Of a stretch of DNA of 64,000 nucleotides, positions 36,647 to 46,799 are shown piece after piece (positions within the stretch are counted from its first letter, which is position 1; each line of letters opens with the position of its first letter). The DNA is from Flammeovirgaceae bacterium UBA7330 (GTDB taxonomy: Bacteria > Bacteroidota > Bacteroidia > Cytophagales > Cyclobacteriaceae). The notes beneath the pieces were generated by a model that saw only the letters and a list, made by a program, of their open reading frames with translations, was not told the DNA's origin and ran no database searches. The stretch lies in NCBI GenBank assembly GCA_002471275.1, contig DKPQ01000025.1, forward strand, positions 204,075-268,074, written 5' to 3'. The position numbers and the translations under genes are program-made.

Positions 36647-38395
36647 ATGCTTAGAACACATACCTGCGGAGAGCTAAGGAAATCGCATGTTGGTGAATCA
36701 GTTACGCTTACAGGATGGGTACAGAGAGTACGGGATAAAGGTGGGATGTTGTGGATTGACCTCAGAGATAAATTCGGATTGACTCAACTTGTGTTTGAGG
36801 AAGGGAAGACGCAAGAAGATGTTTTGAAACAAGCGAGAAAAGCAGGACGCGAATTCGTGCTTTCTGTTACTGGCAAGGTTTCAGAGCGATATGCTAAAAA
36901 TGATAAGCTACCTACCGGTGATATTGAGGTAGTTGTAGAGACCTATACTTGTCTGAATGAGTCGAAAGTCCCACCATTCATCATTGAAGATGAGACTGAT
37001 GGCGGTGAAGACTTACGGATGAAATACCGATACCTTGACCTACGAAGAAATCCGGTGAGAAAAGGGCTGGAGCTTAGGCATAAGATCATGTCCGAAACAA
37101 GAAACTACCTGAATGAACAGCAGTTTATGGAGGTTGAGACCCCATATCTGATCAAGTCCACTCCGGAAGGAGCAAGGGATTTTGTGGTACCATCCAGGAT
37201 CCATCATGGAGAATTTTATGCATTGCCTCAGTCTCCACAGACATTCAAACAATTGCTGATGGTGTCGGGGTTTGATCGCTATTATCAAATTGTGCGGTGT
37301 TTCAGAGATGAAGATTTCAGGGCTGACCGTCAGCCGGAGTTTTCACAGATAGACTGTGAGATGTCCTTTGTCACTCGGGAGGATGTTGTTGAGATTTTTG
37401 AGGGATTGATTAGAAGATTGTTTTTGAAAACCCGCAATGTAGACCTGGGTACCTTCCCTCACATGTCATACGATGAGGCCATGAAGTCGTACGGCAATGA
37501 CCGGCCAGACCTACGGTTTGAAATGAAATTCAGTGAGTTGAATCACCTTACTCAGGGCAAAGGATTCAACGTATTTGACAGTGCCGAACTGGTGGTAGGC
37601 ATCAATGCCACTGGCTGTGCCGAATATACCCGAAAGCAGGTGGATGCTTTGACAGATTTTGTGAAGCGACCACAGATCGGAGCGAAAGGTCTGGTCTACG
37701 TGAAATATAATGCTGATGGGACATTGAAGTCTTCAGTAGACAAGTTCTACTCGGAAGAAGATCTGAAATCCTGGGCTGATGAGTTTGGCGCTAAACCGGG
37801 TGACCTTATGCTTATTTTGGCTGGGGAGGCAAATGCTACCAGAAAAGCCCTTTCCGAATTGAGGCTACACATGGGCAATGAGCTTGGCCTGAGGGATAAA
37901 AATGTATTTAAGCCGGTATGGATCTTTGACTTTCCATTGCTAGAATGGGATGAGGAGACCAAGAGATATCATGCCATTCACCATCCTTTCACTTCACCAC
38001 ATAAGGATGATGTGCATCTATTGGATTCAGAGCCAGGCAAAGCAAGGGCCAACGCTTACGATGTGGTAATCAATGGTTCTGAAATCGGTGGTGGTTCTAT
38101 CAGGATCCACAGTCGTGACCTTCAAAATAGGATGTTTGATCTGTTAGGCTTCACCAAAGAGGAAGCTCAAAAACAGTTTGGGTTTTTGCTGGATGCATTT
38201 GAATATGGGGCTCCTCCACACGGAGGAATCGCCTTCGGTCTGGACAGACTATGCGCTATTTTAGGTGGTAGCGACTCTATCAGAGATTTCATGGCATTCC
38301 CTAAAAATAACAGCGGAAGAGATCTGATGATAGACACACCATCAACCATTGACCAGGAGCAATTAAAGGAATTGGGTTTGAAAATTACCAGTTGA
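36647..38395 (+). CDS. aspS: Aspartate--tRNA ligase
   Basis: A 582-residue class IIb synthetase of bacterial type. It has the OB-fold anticodon domain at the start (GWVQRVRDKGGMLWIDLRD), motif 2 in YYQIVRCFRDEDFRADRQPE, the bacterial insertion domain in the middle, and motif 3 GIAFGLDRLCAILGG near the end. The length is normal for bacterial AspRS. Confidence 0.96.
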   Translation: MLRTHTCGELRKSHVGESVTLTGWVQRVRDKGGMLWIDLRDKFGLTQLVFEEGKTQEDVLKQARKAGREFVLSVTGKVSERYAKNDKLPTGDIEVVVETYTCLNESKVPPFIIEDETDGGEDLRMKYRYLDLRRNPVRKGLELRHKIMSETRNYLNEQQFMEVETPYLIKSTPEGARDFVVPSRIHHGEFYALPQSPQTFKQLLMVSGFDRYYQIVRCFRDEDFRADRQPEFSQIDCEMSFVTREDVVEIFEGLIRRLFLKTRNVDLGTFPHMSYDEAMKSYGNDRPDLRFEMKFSELNHLTQGKGFNVFDSAELVVGINATGCAEYTRKQVDALTDFVKRPQIGAKGLVYVKYNADGTLKSSVDKFYSEEDLKSWADEFGAKPGDLMLILAGEANATRKALSELRLHMGNELGLRDKNVFKPVWIFDFPLLEWDEETKRYHAIHHPFTSPHKDDVHLLDSEPGKARANAYDVVINGSEIGGGSIRIHSRDLQNRMFDLLGFTKEEAQKQFGFLLDAFEYGAPPHGGIAFGLDRLCAILGGSDSIRDFMAFPKNNSGRDLMIDTPSTIDQEQLKELGLKITS

Positions 38396-38468
38396 GGTAT
38401 AATGCATACACAAACTCAGTTTTAATGGATGATTTGATTAAATTCACGGGACCAACTGAAGCAATAGA

Positions 38469-39374
38469 ATGACCAGAAAATTCATTTTATATTCTCTTCC
38501 TTTCCTTTTCCTGTTTCTTTGCATGGCCATTTTTGAGCCATGGATCTATCGCAATATGATTGTCAGTTCAAAGATTGATGCTGACCTTAAGGACAAGGAA
38601 TTTGAGATCATTGCTCATAAGGGGGCTTCTGGGATTGCTCCTGAAAACACCATTCCTGCTATTGTGAAAGCCCTGGAGATGGGTGTGGACATGATAGAAA
38701 TTGATGTGCAACAGACCAAAGATGAGCAAATCATTGTGTTTCATGATGAAACATTGGATCGTACTACAGACGGCGAGGGTTTTGTTCATGATTATACGTT
38801 GGAAGAATTGAAGCAGCTAGATGCTGGTTTTTGGCACAGTCCGGCCTTCAAAGACACCAGGATTCCCACATTAAAGGAGGTATTGGATACCATAAAAGGC
38901 AAGTGCAAGGTGCTGATCGAGATCAAACATTCCGATCACCCACACTACCATGATTTTGCACAAAAACTGATCGATATCATCAGGGCAGAAAAGAATGGTT
39001 TTGAATGGTGCATTCTTCAATCTTATGAAATTGAATATCTCGAAGAAGCCCACGCTTATGATGAGCGAATTCAAACTAAAAAACTCCTGATCGGTGAGGA
39101 TTCCACTCCGCTTTTTGCATTTTATATTGAAACCAAAATGCATTTGGGGAGAGCCACTAGTGAAGGAAACAGGTTGCTTGCATTGAACCCGGAGTATACA
39201 ACACTTTCTACCAGGAGGGTATTCAGGATGCATGCACGTGGATTTAAGGTTTACACCTATCCGGTAAATGAGCGTGAAGATATGATCAAGATGTTGCACA
39301 TGGGTGTGGACGGCATCATTACAGATTACCCGGAAAGGCTCATCCAGGTACAGAAAGATATCGCTGCGCTTTAG
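38469..39374 (+). CDS. Glycerophosphodiester phosphodiesterase
   Basis: A 301-residue GDPD-family protein. An N-terminal hydrophobic helix (LYSLPFLFLFLCMAIF) acts as membrane anchor or uncleaved signal. The TIM barrel begins IIAHKGASGIAPENT, with metal ligands in MIEIDVQQTKD and the second histidine in FHDETLDRTTDG. It hydrolyses deacylated phospholipids to glycerol-3-phosphate and an alcohol, probably in the periplasm. It converges with the SDR gene, 5 bp away. Confidence 0.9.
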   Translation: MTRKFILYSLPFLFLFLCMAIFEPWIYRNMIVSSKIDADLKDKEFEIIAHKGASGIAPENTIPAIVKALEMGVDMIEIDVQQTKDEQIIVFHDETLDRTTDGEGFVHDYTLEELKQLDAGFWHSPAFKDTRIPTLKEVLDTIKGKCKVLIEIKHSDHPHYHDFAQKLIDIIRAEKNGFEWCILQSYEIEYLEEAHAYDERIQTKKLLIGEDSTPLFAFYIETKMHLGRATSEGNRLLALNPEYTTLSTRRVFRMHARGFKVYTYPVNEREDMIKMLHMGVDGIITDYPERLIQVQKDIAAL

Positions 39375-39379
39375 TCATT

Positions 39380-40798
39380 TTATTTATTGGCCAGTCTTTT
39401 GATCATCCCTCCAAATACTATTCCATGGAGGGGGAACACGCTGTACCAATACAGACGACCCCAGATTCCTCTTGGCCTAAAAGTAGCTGTCTGAGTCAAT
39501 TGATTCTCCCTTACTTTAAATTCCAGCCATGCTTCGCCTGGCAGGCGCATCTCTGCAAATAACAATACCCGGCCGTCATTGCGATCAGCGAACAAGACCC
39601 TCCAGAAGTCTACTGCATCACCTGCCTGGAGGAGTTTGTCATGAGTGCGGCCTCTTCTAAGTCCCACACCGCCTACCAGCTTGTCCAGAAAACCCCTGAT
39701 CTTCCAAAGCCAGGTAGCATAATACCACCCGTTTTGCCCTCCAATTCGCCAAATTCTGTCAAGAGTGGCTTCCTTATCGCCTATAGGTAATGTCCTACAG
39801 TCTTTGAAACACCCATGTGTCGGAACATTCAGAAAATCTGAAATATTGATATTCAGCCTGCCACTGATGAGTGAATCCTTCCAACTGGACAGAATTTCCT
39901 GATTCTCGACTTTAGACAGCGTCCTTGTGAGCGCTTCCTCATATCCGATAGGCTGTATGTCCAGTATCGAATTGATATTACTTTTTTCGCAAATCACCTC
40001 TATTTTCATGCTGTCTACCAGGGCAGTGGCCAGCTTGTAGGAGGTGGAAGTGACAAAGTACAACCAGTAAGAAGAAAGACGAGGAGTCATTACAGGCACA
40101 ATAAGAATCTTTCGTCGCAATTTTCTTACCCTGGCATATCCCATTAGCATCTGCTGATAATTCAGGACATCGGGTCCACCAATGTCGAAACTCTTGTCAA
40201 AGGTCTTGGGGTGATTCAGGCTTTTGAATAGAAAAGAGATCACATCAGCAATGCCAATGGGTTGACACTTTGTTTTCAGCCACCTGGGGGCAACCATCAC
40301 AGGTAATTTCTCCACCAGGTCACGAATGATCTCAAAAGAAGCACTCCCAGAACCAATGATGATCCCTGCTCTCAAAGTAGTGAGATGGTACTTGCCTTTA
40401 GCCAGTTCCCGCTCAACATTTTTCCTCGAGGTAAGGTGTTTAGAAAGGGTTTTGTCATTCACTATACCGCTGAGATAGATGACCTGTTTTGCATCGGTGT
40501 CATTGATTGCTCTGGTAAAGTTTTTGGCAGATTTTTTTTCTAATTCCTCATAATCGCTGGAAGCAGACATGGAATGCACCAGGTAGTAGGCCGCATCAAT
40601 ATCCTTTGGGATGTTTGATAAACTTTGCTTGTCGAGCAGGTCGGCTTCAACTATTTCAATCTTGTCAATCAGGGATTCGGATGGGTTGAATCTCTTTCTA
40701 TCCCGTACGCAGCAAACCACAATATGACCTGCGCCCACGAGAGTAGGAAGCAGTCTTTGGCCTATATAGCCAGTAGCCCCTGTAAGTAATATTTTCAA
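39380..40798 (-). CDS. SDR-family NAD(P)-binding protein with C-terminal DUF2867
   Basis: A 472-residue two-part protein. The N-terminal atypical short-chain dehydrogenase domain has the nucleotide motif TGATGYIGQRLLP, an AAYYLVHSM segment and IYLSGIV. The C-terminal 150 residues (RIWRIGGQNGWYYATWLWKIRG to FGGMIKRLA) resemble DUF2867, common in this fused form in Bacteroidota and actinobacteria. It may act on lipids or quinones near the membrane, but that is inference. Confidence 0.82.
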   Translation of the reverse strand: MKILLTGATGYIGQRLLPTLVGAGHIVVCCVRDRKRFNPSESLIDKIEIVEADLLDKQSLSNIPKDIDAAYYLVHSMSASSDYEELEKKSAKNFTRAINDTDAKQVIYLSGIVNDKTLSKHLTSRKNVERELAKGKYHLTTLRAGIIIGSGSASFEIIRDLVEKLPVMVAPRWLKTKCQPIGIADVISFLFKSLNHPKTFDKSFDIGGPDVLNYQQMLMGYARVRKLRRKILIVPVMTPRLSSYWLYFVTSTSYKLATALVDSMKIEVICEKSNINSILDIQPIGYEEALTRTLSKVENQEILSSWKDSLISGRLNINISDFLNVPTHGCFKDCRTLPIGDKEATLDRIWRIGGQNGWYYATWLWKIRGFLDKLVGGVGLRRGRTHDKLLQAGDAVDFWRVLFADRNDGRVLLFAEMRLPGEAWLEFKVRENQLTQTATFRPRGIWGRLYWYSVFPLHGIVFGGMIKRLANK

Positions 40799-40916
40799 TG
40801 ATATACTTGATGTTGTTTTATAATAACCCGGCTTGTTGCGTTTAGTTTAAAAGCAAATTTAAATGCATGGATGGATCACTAAAATGTATTAGGTTTACTG
40901 ATTAACCTCATAATAA

Positions 40917-42329
40917 ATGATACTAAAACCCATTTACAGAAACTTCGTGAAAAATACGCTTTCGGCTGTTCTGTTTATTTTTTTAGCTGCCGGATGCCAG
41001 AGATATGTTGTCATCGATGAGACATATAAATCTGAGTATGTTGAAAAAACAATTCCTATAGATCGCGTATGGGCCGGGCATCCCGTTGGGTTTTCCTTAT
41101 ATACCCACGGCAACAGACAATATATTGCCTATTACGATGCCAACCGAAATATGGTTGTGGGGCAGCGGGACCTGGATGAAGATACATTTGAATTGCATGT
41201 CATGCCGGCCACTTCCAGAGAAACAGCAGGAGGCACGAGTACGGTACTCGGTTGGGACAGTCATAATTCCCTGACCATAGGGATCGACAAGGAAGGCTAC
41301 ATCCATGTGTCCGGAAATATGCATGTACACCCCATCACCTATTTCAGGAGCACCAAACCTCATGACATCACGACACTGGAGCAGGTAATGGAGATGGTAG
41401 GGACAGAGGAAAAACGGTGTACCTATCCTCATTTCATGCTCACCAAAGAGGGTGAGCTCTTGTTTCACTACCGTGACGGTGGAAGTGGCAATGGCAATGA
41501 GATCTACAACCGCTACTCCACTCAAACAAAGTCCTGGTCGCGGATGCTGGATGTACCGCTAACAGATGGTGAAGGACTCATGAATGCCTACCAATCTACC
41601 CCGGTGATCCTTCAGGACGGGTGGTATCATATGTATTGGGTTTGGCGCGATACTCCGGATTGTTCTACGAACCATGACCTGTCTTATATGAAAAGTCCGG
41701 ACTTGAAAAACTGGTACAATGCATTTGGTGAACCTATAGCATTGCCGGCTACGCTGAAACAAAAAGCATTGATTGTAGACCCCATTCCTGTGAATGGCGG
41801 GATCATCAACCTGGCTGCCAAAATGGTGTTGGATCATAAAAATCGTCCGGTTTTCACCTATCATAAGTTTGACGAGGAAGGCAATACTCAACTTTACGTG
41901 GCACAGGCAAATGAGGAGGCCTGGTCCTACAAGAAAGTCACCAATTGGGATTATCGATGGGAGTTTTCCGGCAATGGGAGCATCAACAGCGAAGTGATCC
42001 TAAAGGGATTCAGGAGTAGGGGAGATGGTAAATATGAGATTGACTATTGGCACATCAAATATGGGGATGGCACGATCCTGCTCAACAAAAATTTTGATGC
42101 TATAGGAAAAGTGATCAAGTCAGAGGCTTTTTCAAAAACACTTGAAGCAGAAGGGGAATTTCCGGGGTTGATGGTACAGACTACCAGGGATCTCGGTGAT
42201 TCAGGAGAGGATGACACCAGATATATCCTGAAATGGGAAACCCTGAACCGGAATCGTGACAGGCCTAGACCAGAGCCCTGGCCGGAACCAAGCATGTTGA
42301 CTTTGTACAAACTCAAATCAGGCAAATAA
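40917..42329 (+). CDS. BNR-repeat lipoprotein (BNR_4 type)
   Basis: A 470-residue protein with a lipobox (FIFLAAGC). The mature part has the features of BNR_4 beta-propeller proteins: WAGHPVGFSLYTHGNRQYIAYYDANR, DSHNSLTIGIDKEGYIHVSGNMH, TYPHFMLTKEGELLFHYRDG. Homologues occur in polysaccharide-degrading loci and include polysaccharide lyases. Substrate not determinable. It is 41 bp before a ThuA gene on the same strand. Confidence 0.82.
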   Translation: MILKPIYRNFVKNTLSAVLFIFLAAGCQRYVVIDETYKSEYVEKTIPIDRVWAGHPVGFSLYTHGNRQYIAYYDANRNMVVGQRDLDEDTFELHVMPATSRETAGGTSTVLGWDSHNSLTIGIDKEGYIHVSGNMHVHPITYFRSTKPHDITTLEQVMEMVGTEEKRCTYPHFMLTKEGELLFHYRDGGSGNGNEIYNRYSTQTKSWSRMLDVPLTDGEGLMNAYQSTPVILQDGWYHMYWVWRDTPDCSTNHDLSYMKSPDLKNWYNAFGEPIALPATLKQKALIVDPIPVNGGIINLAAKMVLDHKNRPVFTYHKFDEEGNTQLYVAQANEEAWSYKKVTNWDYRWEFSGNGSINSEVILKGFRSRGDGKYEIDYWHIKYGDGTILLNKNFDAIGKVIKSEAFSKTLEAEGEFPGLMVQTTRDLGDSGEDDTRYILKWETLNRNRDRPRPEPWPEPSMLTLYKLKSGK

Positions 42330-42370
42330 TTGTTATTTTTCACTCAAAAGTTTTAAGCTAGAATTCCAAT

Positions 42371-43327
42371 ATGATGAAAAGGATATTGACCCTTGCGCTT
42401 TTATTATCGTTTGGTTTGGCGGTACAGGCCCAAATCAAAGCACTGATTGTAGATGGCCAGAATAATCATGTGGTTTGGCCCAAGTCAACCATCATGATGA
42501 AAAAGTATCTGGAGGAAACTGGCCTCTTTGAGGTAGACATCTACCGTTCGAAATATACCTGGAAGGCAGAGCGGGAGGAGGAATATCTGGCAAAGGCTGG
42601 GGTGGGAGTAACTCAGGATTTACCAGATCCCAAAGCAGACCCGGACTTCGCTCCAAAGTTTAAAAACTATGATGTGGTGATTTCCAATTTCGGATGGAAA
42701 GCAGCTCCCTGGCCGGAAAAGACAAAAAAAGCCTTTGAAAAATTCATGAAAGCAGGAGGAGGATTTGTTTCTGTCCATGCTGCTGACAACTCTTTTCCTG
42801 AGTGGCCGGCCTACAATGAAATGATTGGTTTAGGTGGCTGGGGAGATCGTACAGAGAAGGATGGTCCTTATGTGTATTTTACCAATGACGGGAAACTGGA
42901 AATAGATAATACTCCGGGAAAGGCAGGTTCACATGGCCCTCAAAACAATATCTATGTGACCATCAGGGATGATCACCCGATCACCAGAGGGTTACCAAAA
43001 AACTGGTATACTGCCAAAGATGAGTGCTATGCCAAACTACGTGGTCCGGCCAGGAATATGACTATCCTGGCTACTGGCAAGGACATGTCTGGTAAAGCTC
43101 CGACTGACCGGCATGAACCTACGTTGATGGTGATAGACTACTATAAAGGCCGAGTCTTTCACACCACCCTGGGGCATGATGACTACTCGATGGAAGGTGT
43201 GGACTTCATTACCACCTTTTTAAGGGGCACAGAGTGGGCGGCCACCGCAAAAGTCACCATTCCTGTTCCCGAGGATTTTCCTAAGCAAGACGAACAGCGT
43301 AGCAGGAAGTTTGAGTTGGTGGAGTAG
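42371..43327 (+). CDS. ThuA domain-containing secreted protein
   Basis: A 318-residue protein with a signal peptide (LTLALLLSFGLAVQAQ). It carries the trehalose-utilization (ThuA-like) glutamine amidotransferase-like fold: IKALIVDGQNNHVVWPKST, YDVVISNFGWKAAPWP, GGGFVSVHAADNSFPEWP, GRVFHTTLGHDDYSM. ThuA-like proteins are tied to 3-keto-sugar or disaccharide metabolism. The adjacent Gfo/Idh oxidoreductase and BNR protein support a sugar-related role. Confidence 0.88.
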   Translation: MMKRILTLALLLSFGLAVQAQIKALIVDGQNNHVVWPKSTIMMKKYLEETGLFEVDIYRSKYTWKAEREEEYLAKAGVGVTQDLPDPKADPDFAPKFKNYDVVISNFGWKAAPWPEKTKKAFEKFMKAGGGFVSVHAADNSFPEWPAYNEMIGLGGWGDRTEKDGPYVYFTNDGKLEIDNTPGKAGSHGPQNNIYVTIRDDHPITRGLPKNWYTAKDECYAKLRGPARNMTILATGKDMSGKAPTDRHEPTLMVIDYYKGRVFHTTLGHDDYSMEGVDFITTFLRGTEWAATAKVTIPVPEDFPKQDEQRSRKFELVE

Positions 43328-43451
43328 ATGGGTCGATGAATACGAATAGATCAACTCGTATGGTTGGAAGGCGACTCCTCCATGTACCTCACCGTCAAAC
43401 TTACTCTTGAGACTTTAGTTCTTTTGTCTTTCAGTCTGGGAGCTTTTTAAC

Positions 43452-44555
43452 CTACACCTCCACTCTCATCCCTGTCTTCGCCGCTTTGTAGATCGCTTCG
43501 ATGATCTTCATGTCTTTCACACCTTCTTCACCACTCACTGAGACCAACTGTTTTTTATCTTCCAGGATGATCTGAGCCATCTCATCCATTTGAATGGTCT
43601 GGTGCGTTTTGTGTGGTTGTGTCAATGGTCCCAGGTGCGTTTTGCCTTCAATTGGTCCATAACCCGTGGAAGGTTTCATCTCTACGAAACCATCATCACC
43701 CGTCATAAAGAATCGGTCCAGGTGTCGCATCTGGTAGGTAGAGAGGCACGAAGCTACTGCACCACTGGGGAATCCCATCTGGAACTGGATGGTCTCGTCT
43801 ACCCCTTCCTTGAATTTGACCGGATCGGTTTTGGTCTCCTGTGCGGTAACCCAGATTGGTTCTTCACCCACCATGTATCGGGATCCATTGATAGAATAAA
43901 TGCCGATATCCATCATGGCACCACCCCCCGACAACTCTTTGTTGAGACGCCATTGGGTAGGATCACCTATCCTGAATCCGGACTGGCCCTGGAAGAATCG
44001 GATTCGTCCGAACTCACCAGCCTGTCGCATCTTGATCACAGCTACGGTCTTTGGCTCGAAGTGCATCCTGTAGCCAATCAGGAGCTTTACTCCATTGGCT
44101 TTGCACACGTCTACCATCTCCTGCGCATCTTTGGCGTTGGTGGCCATGGGTTTCTCGCAAATCACATGCTTTTTGGCTTTCGCCACCCGCAAGGTTTGCG
44201 GATGATGTAGCGCATTTGGGGTGATGATATACACGGCATCGATATCCGGATTGTCCTTTATCTCATCGAAATTCTCGTAGTTGTAGCAGTTCTTATCCGG
44301 GATGTTGTGGGCTTTTTGCCATTTAGGGATCTTTGAAGGTGTTCCACTTATCAAGCCAACTAGTTTGGCATTTTTACATTCACGCATGGCTTCTGCTACC
44401 CGGTTTCCATATGAACCAAGTCCCATGATGGCAACTCTCAGCATGGGTCCCTGATAGGGAGTCTCATGAGCTAGCAATGGATTGGAATGGTATAACAGGG
44501 GGAGGCCGAGGGCAGTGACCTTCATCTTATCAAGGAAGTCTCTTCTTGTTGTCAT
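43452..44555 (-). CDS. Gfo/Idh/MocA-family oxidoreductase with Tat leader
   Basis: A 367-residue NAD(P)-dependent sugar oxidoreductase-like protein. ATG 44555 is chosen because it starts directly with a twin-arginine leader (MTTRRDFLDKMKVTALGLPLL); the frame extends 13 codons further but without benefit. The Rossmann motif is VAIMGLGSYGNRVA, and the Gfo/Idh EKP motif is VICEKPMATNAKDA. Tat export suggests it folds with its cofactor before crossing the inner membrane. It converges on the ThuA gene, consistent with a small sugar-oxidation locus. Confidence 0.88.
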   Translation of the reverse strand: MTTRRDFLDKMKVTALGLPLLYHSNPLLAHETPYQGPMLRVAIMGLGSYGNRVAEAMRECKNAKLVGLISGTPSKIPKWQKAHNIPDKNCYNYENFDEIKDNPDIDAVYIITPNALHHPQTLRVAKAKKHVICEKPMATNAKDAQEMVDVCKANGVKLLIGYRMHFEPKTVAVIKMRQAGEFGRIRFFQGQSGFRIGDPTQWRLNKELSGGGAMMDIGIYSINGSRYMVGEEPIWVTAQETKTDPVKFKEGVDETIQFQMGFPSGAVASCLSTYQMRHLDRFFMTGDDGFVEMKPSTGYGPIEGKTHLGPLTQPHKTHQTIQMDEMAQIILEDKKQLVSVSGEEGVKDMKIIEAIYKAAKTGMRVEV

Positions 44556-44636
44556 ATTTGAATGCTTTGTATAAAAATAAGGTTTAAGGGCCAAAGCGCA
44601 AAGAGTAAAGGGCCGGACTTCAATAGAGAGAAGTAA

Positions 44637-45590
44637 TTAAATATACCACCAGTCCTTACCCTCTGAAAGAGACAGTCCGGATAGGTAAGACTCCAGGTTT
44701 TTCCTTTCTTCCAGCTCCGGGTACACACCAACCAGAATTTGAGGATTTTCCAGGTTCTCTGTCTTTTTGAAATTGGTCAGATCGAATTGATGGAAGGTTA
44801 TTCCGGATCTTTTAAGGATGTCTGCTGTCAGCTTTGTTTTTTCGTTTTTCCCCCACAAAACCAGATTTCTTGATTTTAAGTCATTTTCAATAAATTGATG
44901 AATTTTAAGATTGAAAAAAGCCTGTTGCTGATAATGTTCGGAATTCCTGGAAGTTCTGTCAGCATGCTCCCGCCAGAAAAGAGTGACATGAGGGACAACA
45001 ATTATTTTGAACTGACTTAGGTACCACTTAAATACCAGGTGGTAATCCTCCGGATAGGTGAGGTCATCAAATCCACCTATGTTATCCAATTCTGATTTCC
45101 TCATCAACCAGTTGGGTGAGGCAATTACACACTCCCGGTAAACCTGATCCCACTGTTTTCCATCCAGGTTGATATCATTGATCCAATGCTCATATTTTCG
45201 ATACCCGTCGCTGATGGGTTCATCACCAAAATATTTCACCTGGCCTGTCGCTATGCATTTTGACTGGTCGCACAAAGCGTCCACCATTTTGGCTAGCCGG
45301 TCCTCAGGCATGACATCATCCGCATCCATTCGGGTCAGGTAAGTTCCTTTTGCACATTTGTAACCAGTCTTCAAAGCATCGATGATTCCATGACCTGAAT
45401 TGTCCAGGTAATGAATACGGGAATCCTTACCAGCGTATTCTACCAGGATGGTTTTACTATCATCCATAGAATGATCATCTACCGCAATTAGCTCCCAGTT
45501 GCCATAGGTCTGATCGAGTATGGATGCTAAGCAAGCTCCAAGGTAGGGAACGGCGTTTTTTACCGGCATAATGATCGAGACCAGGTCCAT
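44637..45590 (-). CDS. Glycosyltransferase family 2
   Basis: A 317-residue GT-A fold enzyme. It starts VSIIMPVKNAVPYLGACLAS, has the acidic site VDDHSMDD, the DxD motif in RMDADDVMPEDRL, and a catalytic-loop region WREHADRTSRN. It probably adds a sugar to a surface glycan, but acceptor and donor are unknown. The gene begins 84 bp after the alkB-like gene. Confidence 0.9.
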   Translation of the reverse strand: MDLVSIIMPVKNAVPYLGACLASILDQTYGNWELIAVDDHSMDDSKTILVEYAGKDSRIHYLDNSGHGIIDALKTGYKCAKGTYLTRMDADDVMPEDRLAKMVDALCDQSKCIATGQVKYFGDEPISDGYRKYEHWINDINLDGKQWDQVYRECVIASPNWLMRKSELDNIGGFDDLTYPEDYHLVFKWYLSQFKIIVVPHVTLFWREHADRTSRNSEHYQQQAFFNLKIHQFIENDLKSRNLVLWGKNEKTKLTADILKRSGITFHQFDLTNFKKTENLENPQILVGVYPELEERKNLESYLSGLSLSEGKDWWYI

Positions 45591-45674
45591 GGCTTGAAGA
45601 TACGGTAGTGTCTGCGGAAATGCACTTAAATGGAATATTTTGGCCAGCGCCTAATGAAACAATTGGTGCTTGGG

Positions 45675-46772
45675 CTAAGCCAGGGAGGGTGAATAAGATC
45701 CGTGCCATTTTTCCAGTCGTGGGTTCATGATCTGAAACCAAAGAGGGGGGATTAAAGCAATAAGGATCATCGTAGGGTACCCCGCAGGCAACTGAGGGCT
45801 TTTGTCGTAATGATCCAAGACCTGGTAACGCTTGATGGCATTGGCATGGTGATCGGAATGTCGTTGAAGCTGAAATAGAAAGAAGTTGCTCACGATGTGG
45901 CTGGAATTCCAGGAATGGATTGGCGTTACTTTCTCATATTTTCCCGGACTGACTTCTTTACGTAAAATACCATAGTGCTCTACATAGTTGACCAATTCGA
46001 GGAGGGAAAACGCCAGCAGACTTTGTATGGTCATGAAGGCAGGGATCTCCCACACGATCCTGGATTGTAACACACTAAAGATCACCGTAAGTACTGCAAC
46101 AAACAAAGCGGGAATCGTAGAATACCAGATCATCTGGTTGTGGATGGAGAACCAGGATTTGCCCATTTTTTGAAGCCGAACTTTCTCCAGATGCCAGGCA
46201 TGGAACCACCCTTTGAATACCGATTTGATCCAAAAAGCATAGAAAGATTCATTTTTCAGTGCTGTGGCCGGGTCCTCCGGGGTTGCTACCTTTACATGGT
46301 GCCCCCTGTTGTGCTCAATGTAAAAGTGCATATAACCGACGGTCATTAAAATCACTTTGCTGTAGAATCGCTCCAGGGCAGATTTTTTGTGACCAAGCTC
46401 GTGGGCAACCGTGATACCTATCCCTCCGGTGACCAGAGAAACTCCCAGGACAAATCCAATCCACTCGTAGGTTTGATCCAAAGTCCCATAAACAACCACG
46501 TAACATGCCCATAAAATAAACGCGAATTGAAAGTAGGTCCACGTGTAGGTGATAAAGCGATAAAAATAATCCGCGGCTACTGTTGAGACACGCTCCTGAG
46601 GGATATTGCCATTATCAATGCCCACCCATTGGTCCAGCAAAGGAAGGAGGATAAATACATCGAGAATAACCAGGTAGTTCCACCATCCCCCCATGAGGTA
46701 TCCGAGGATCACCAATGCGGGAATGGTGAAAGCTGAGTAAAAACCAAATTTTCTCAATGGCCCCATCCACAT
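45675..46772 (-). CDS. alkB: Alkane 1-monooxygenase (AlkB-like)
   Basis: A 365-residue integral membrane di-iron hydroxylase. The histidine clusters that bind the iron pair are all present: HELGHKK, HNRGHH, and LQRHSDHHA with the following NAIKRYQVL. Several membrane helices surround them. The motif set is that of AlkB rather than fatty-acid desaturases. It should oxidise the end of medium-chain alkanes or related alkyl groups; rubredoxin and its reductase are not in the window. It lies 27 bp after a diheme cytochrome gene. Confidence 0.9.
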   Translation of the reverse strand: MWMGPLRKFGFYSAFTIPALVILGYLMGGWWNYLVILDVFILLPLLDQWVGIDNGNIPQERVSTVAADYFYRFITYTWTYFQFAFILWACYVVVYGTLDQTYEWIGFVLGVSLVTGGIGITVAHELGHKKSALERFYSKVILMTVGYMHFYIEHNRGHHVKVATPEDPATALKNESFYAFWIKSVFKGWFHAWHLEKVRLQKMGKSWFSIHNQMIWYSTIPALFVAVLTVIFSVLQSRIVWEIPAFMTIQSLLAFSLLELVNYVEHYGILRKEVSPGKYEKVTPIHSWNSSHIVSNFFLFQLQRHSDHHANAIKRYQVLDHYDKSPQLPAGYPTMILIALIPPLWFQIMNPRLEKWHGSYSPSLA

Positions 46773-46799
46773 TCAACAATGCTCACTTCACAATTGTTC

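Noticed and set aside
43590..44210. Plus-strand open frame opposite the Gfo/Idh gene
   Set aside because: No family features; the minus-strand oxidoreductase is complete.
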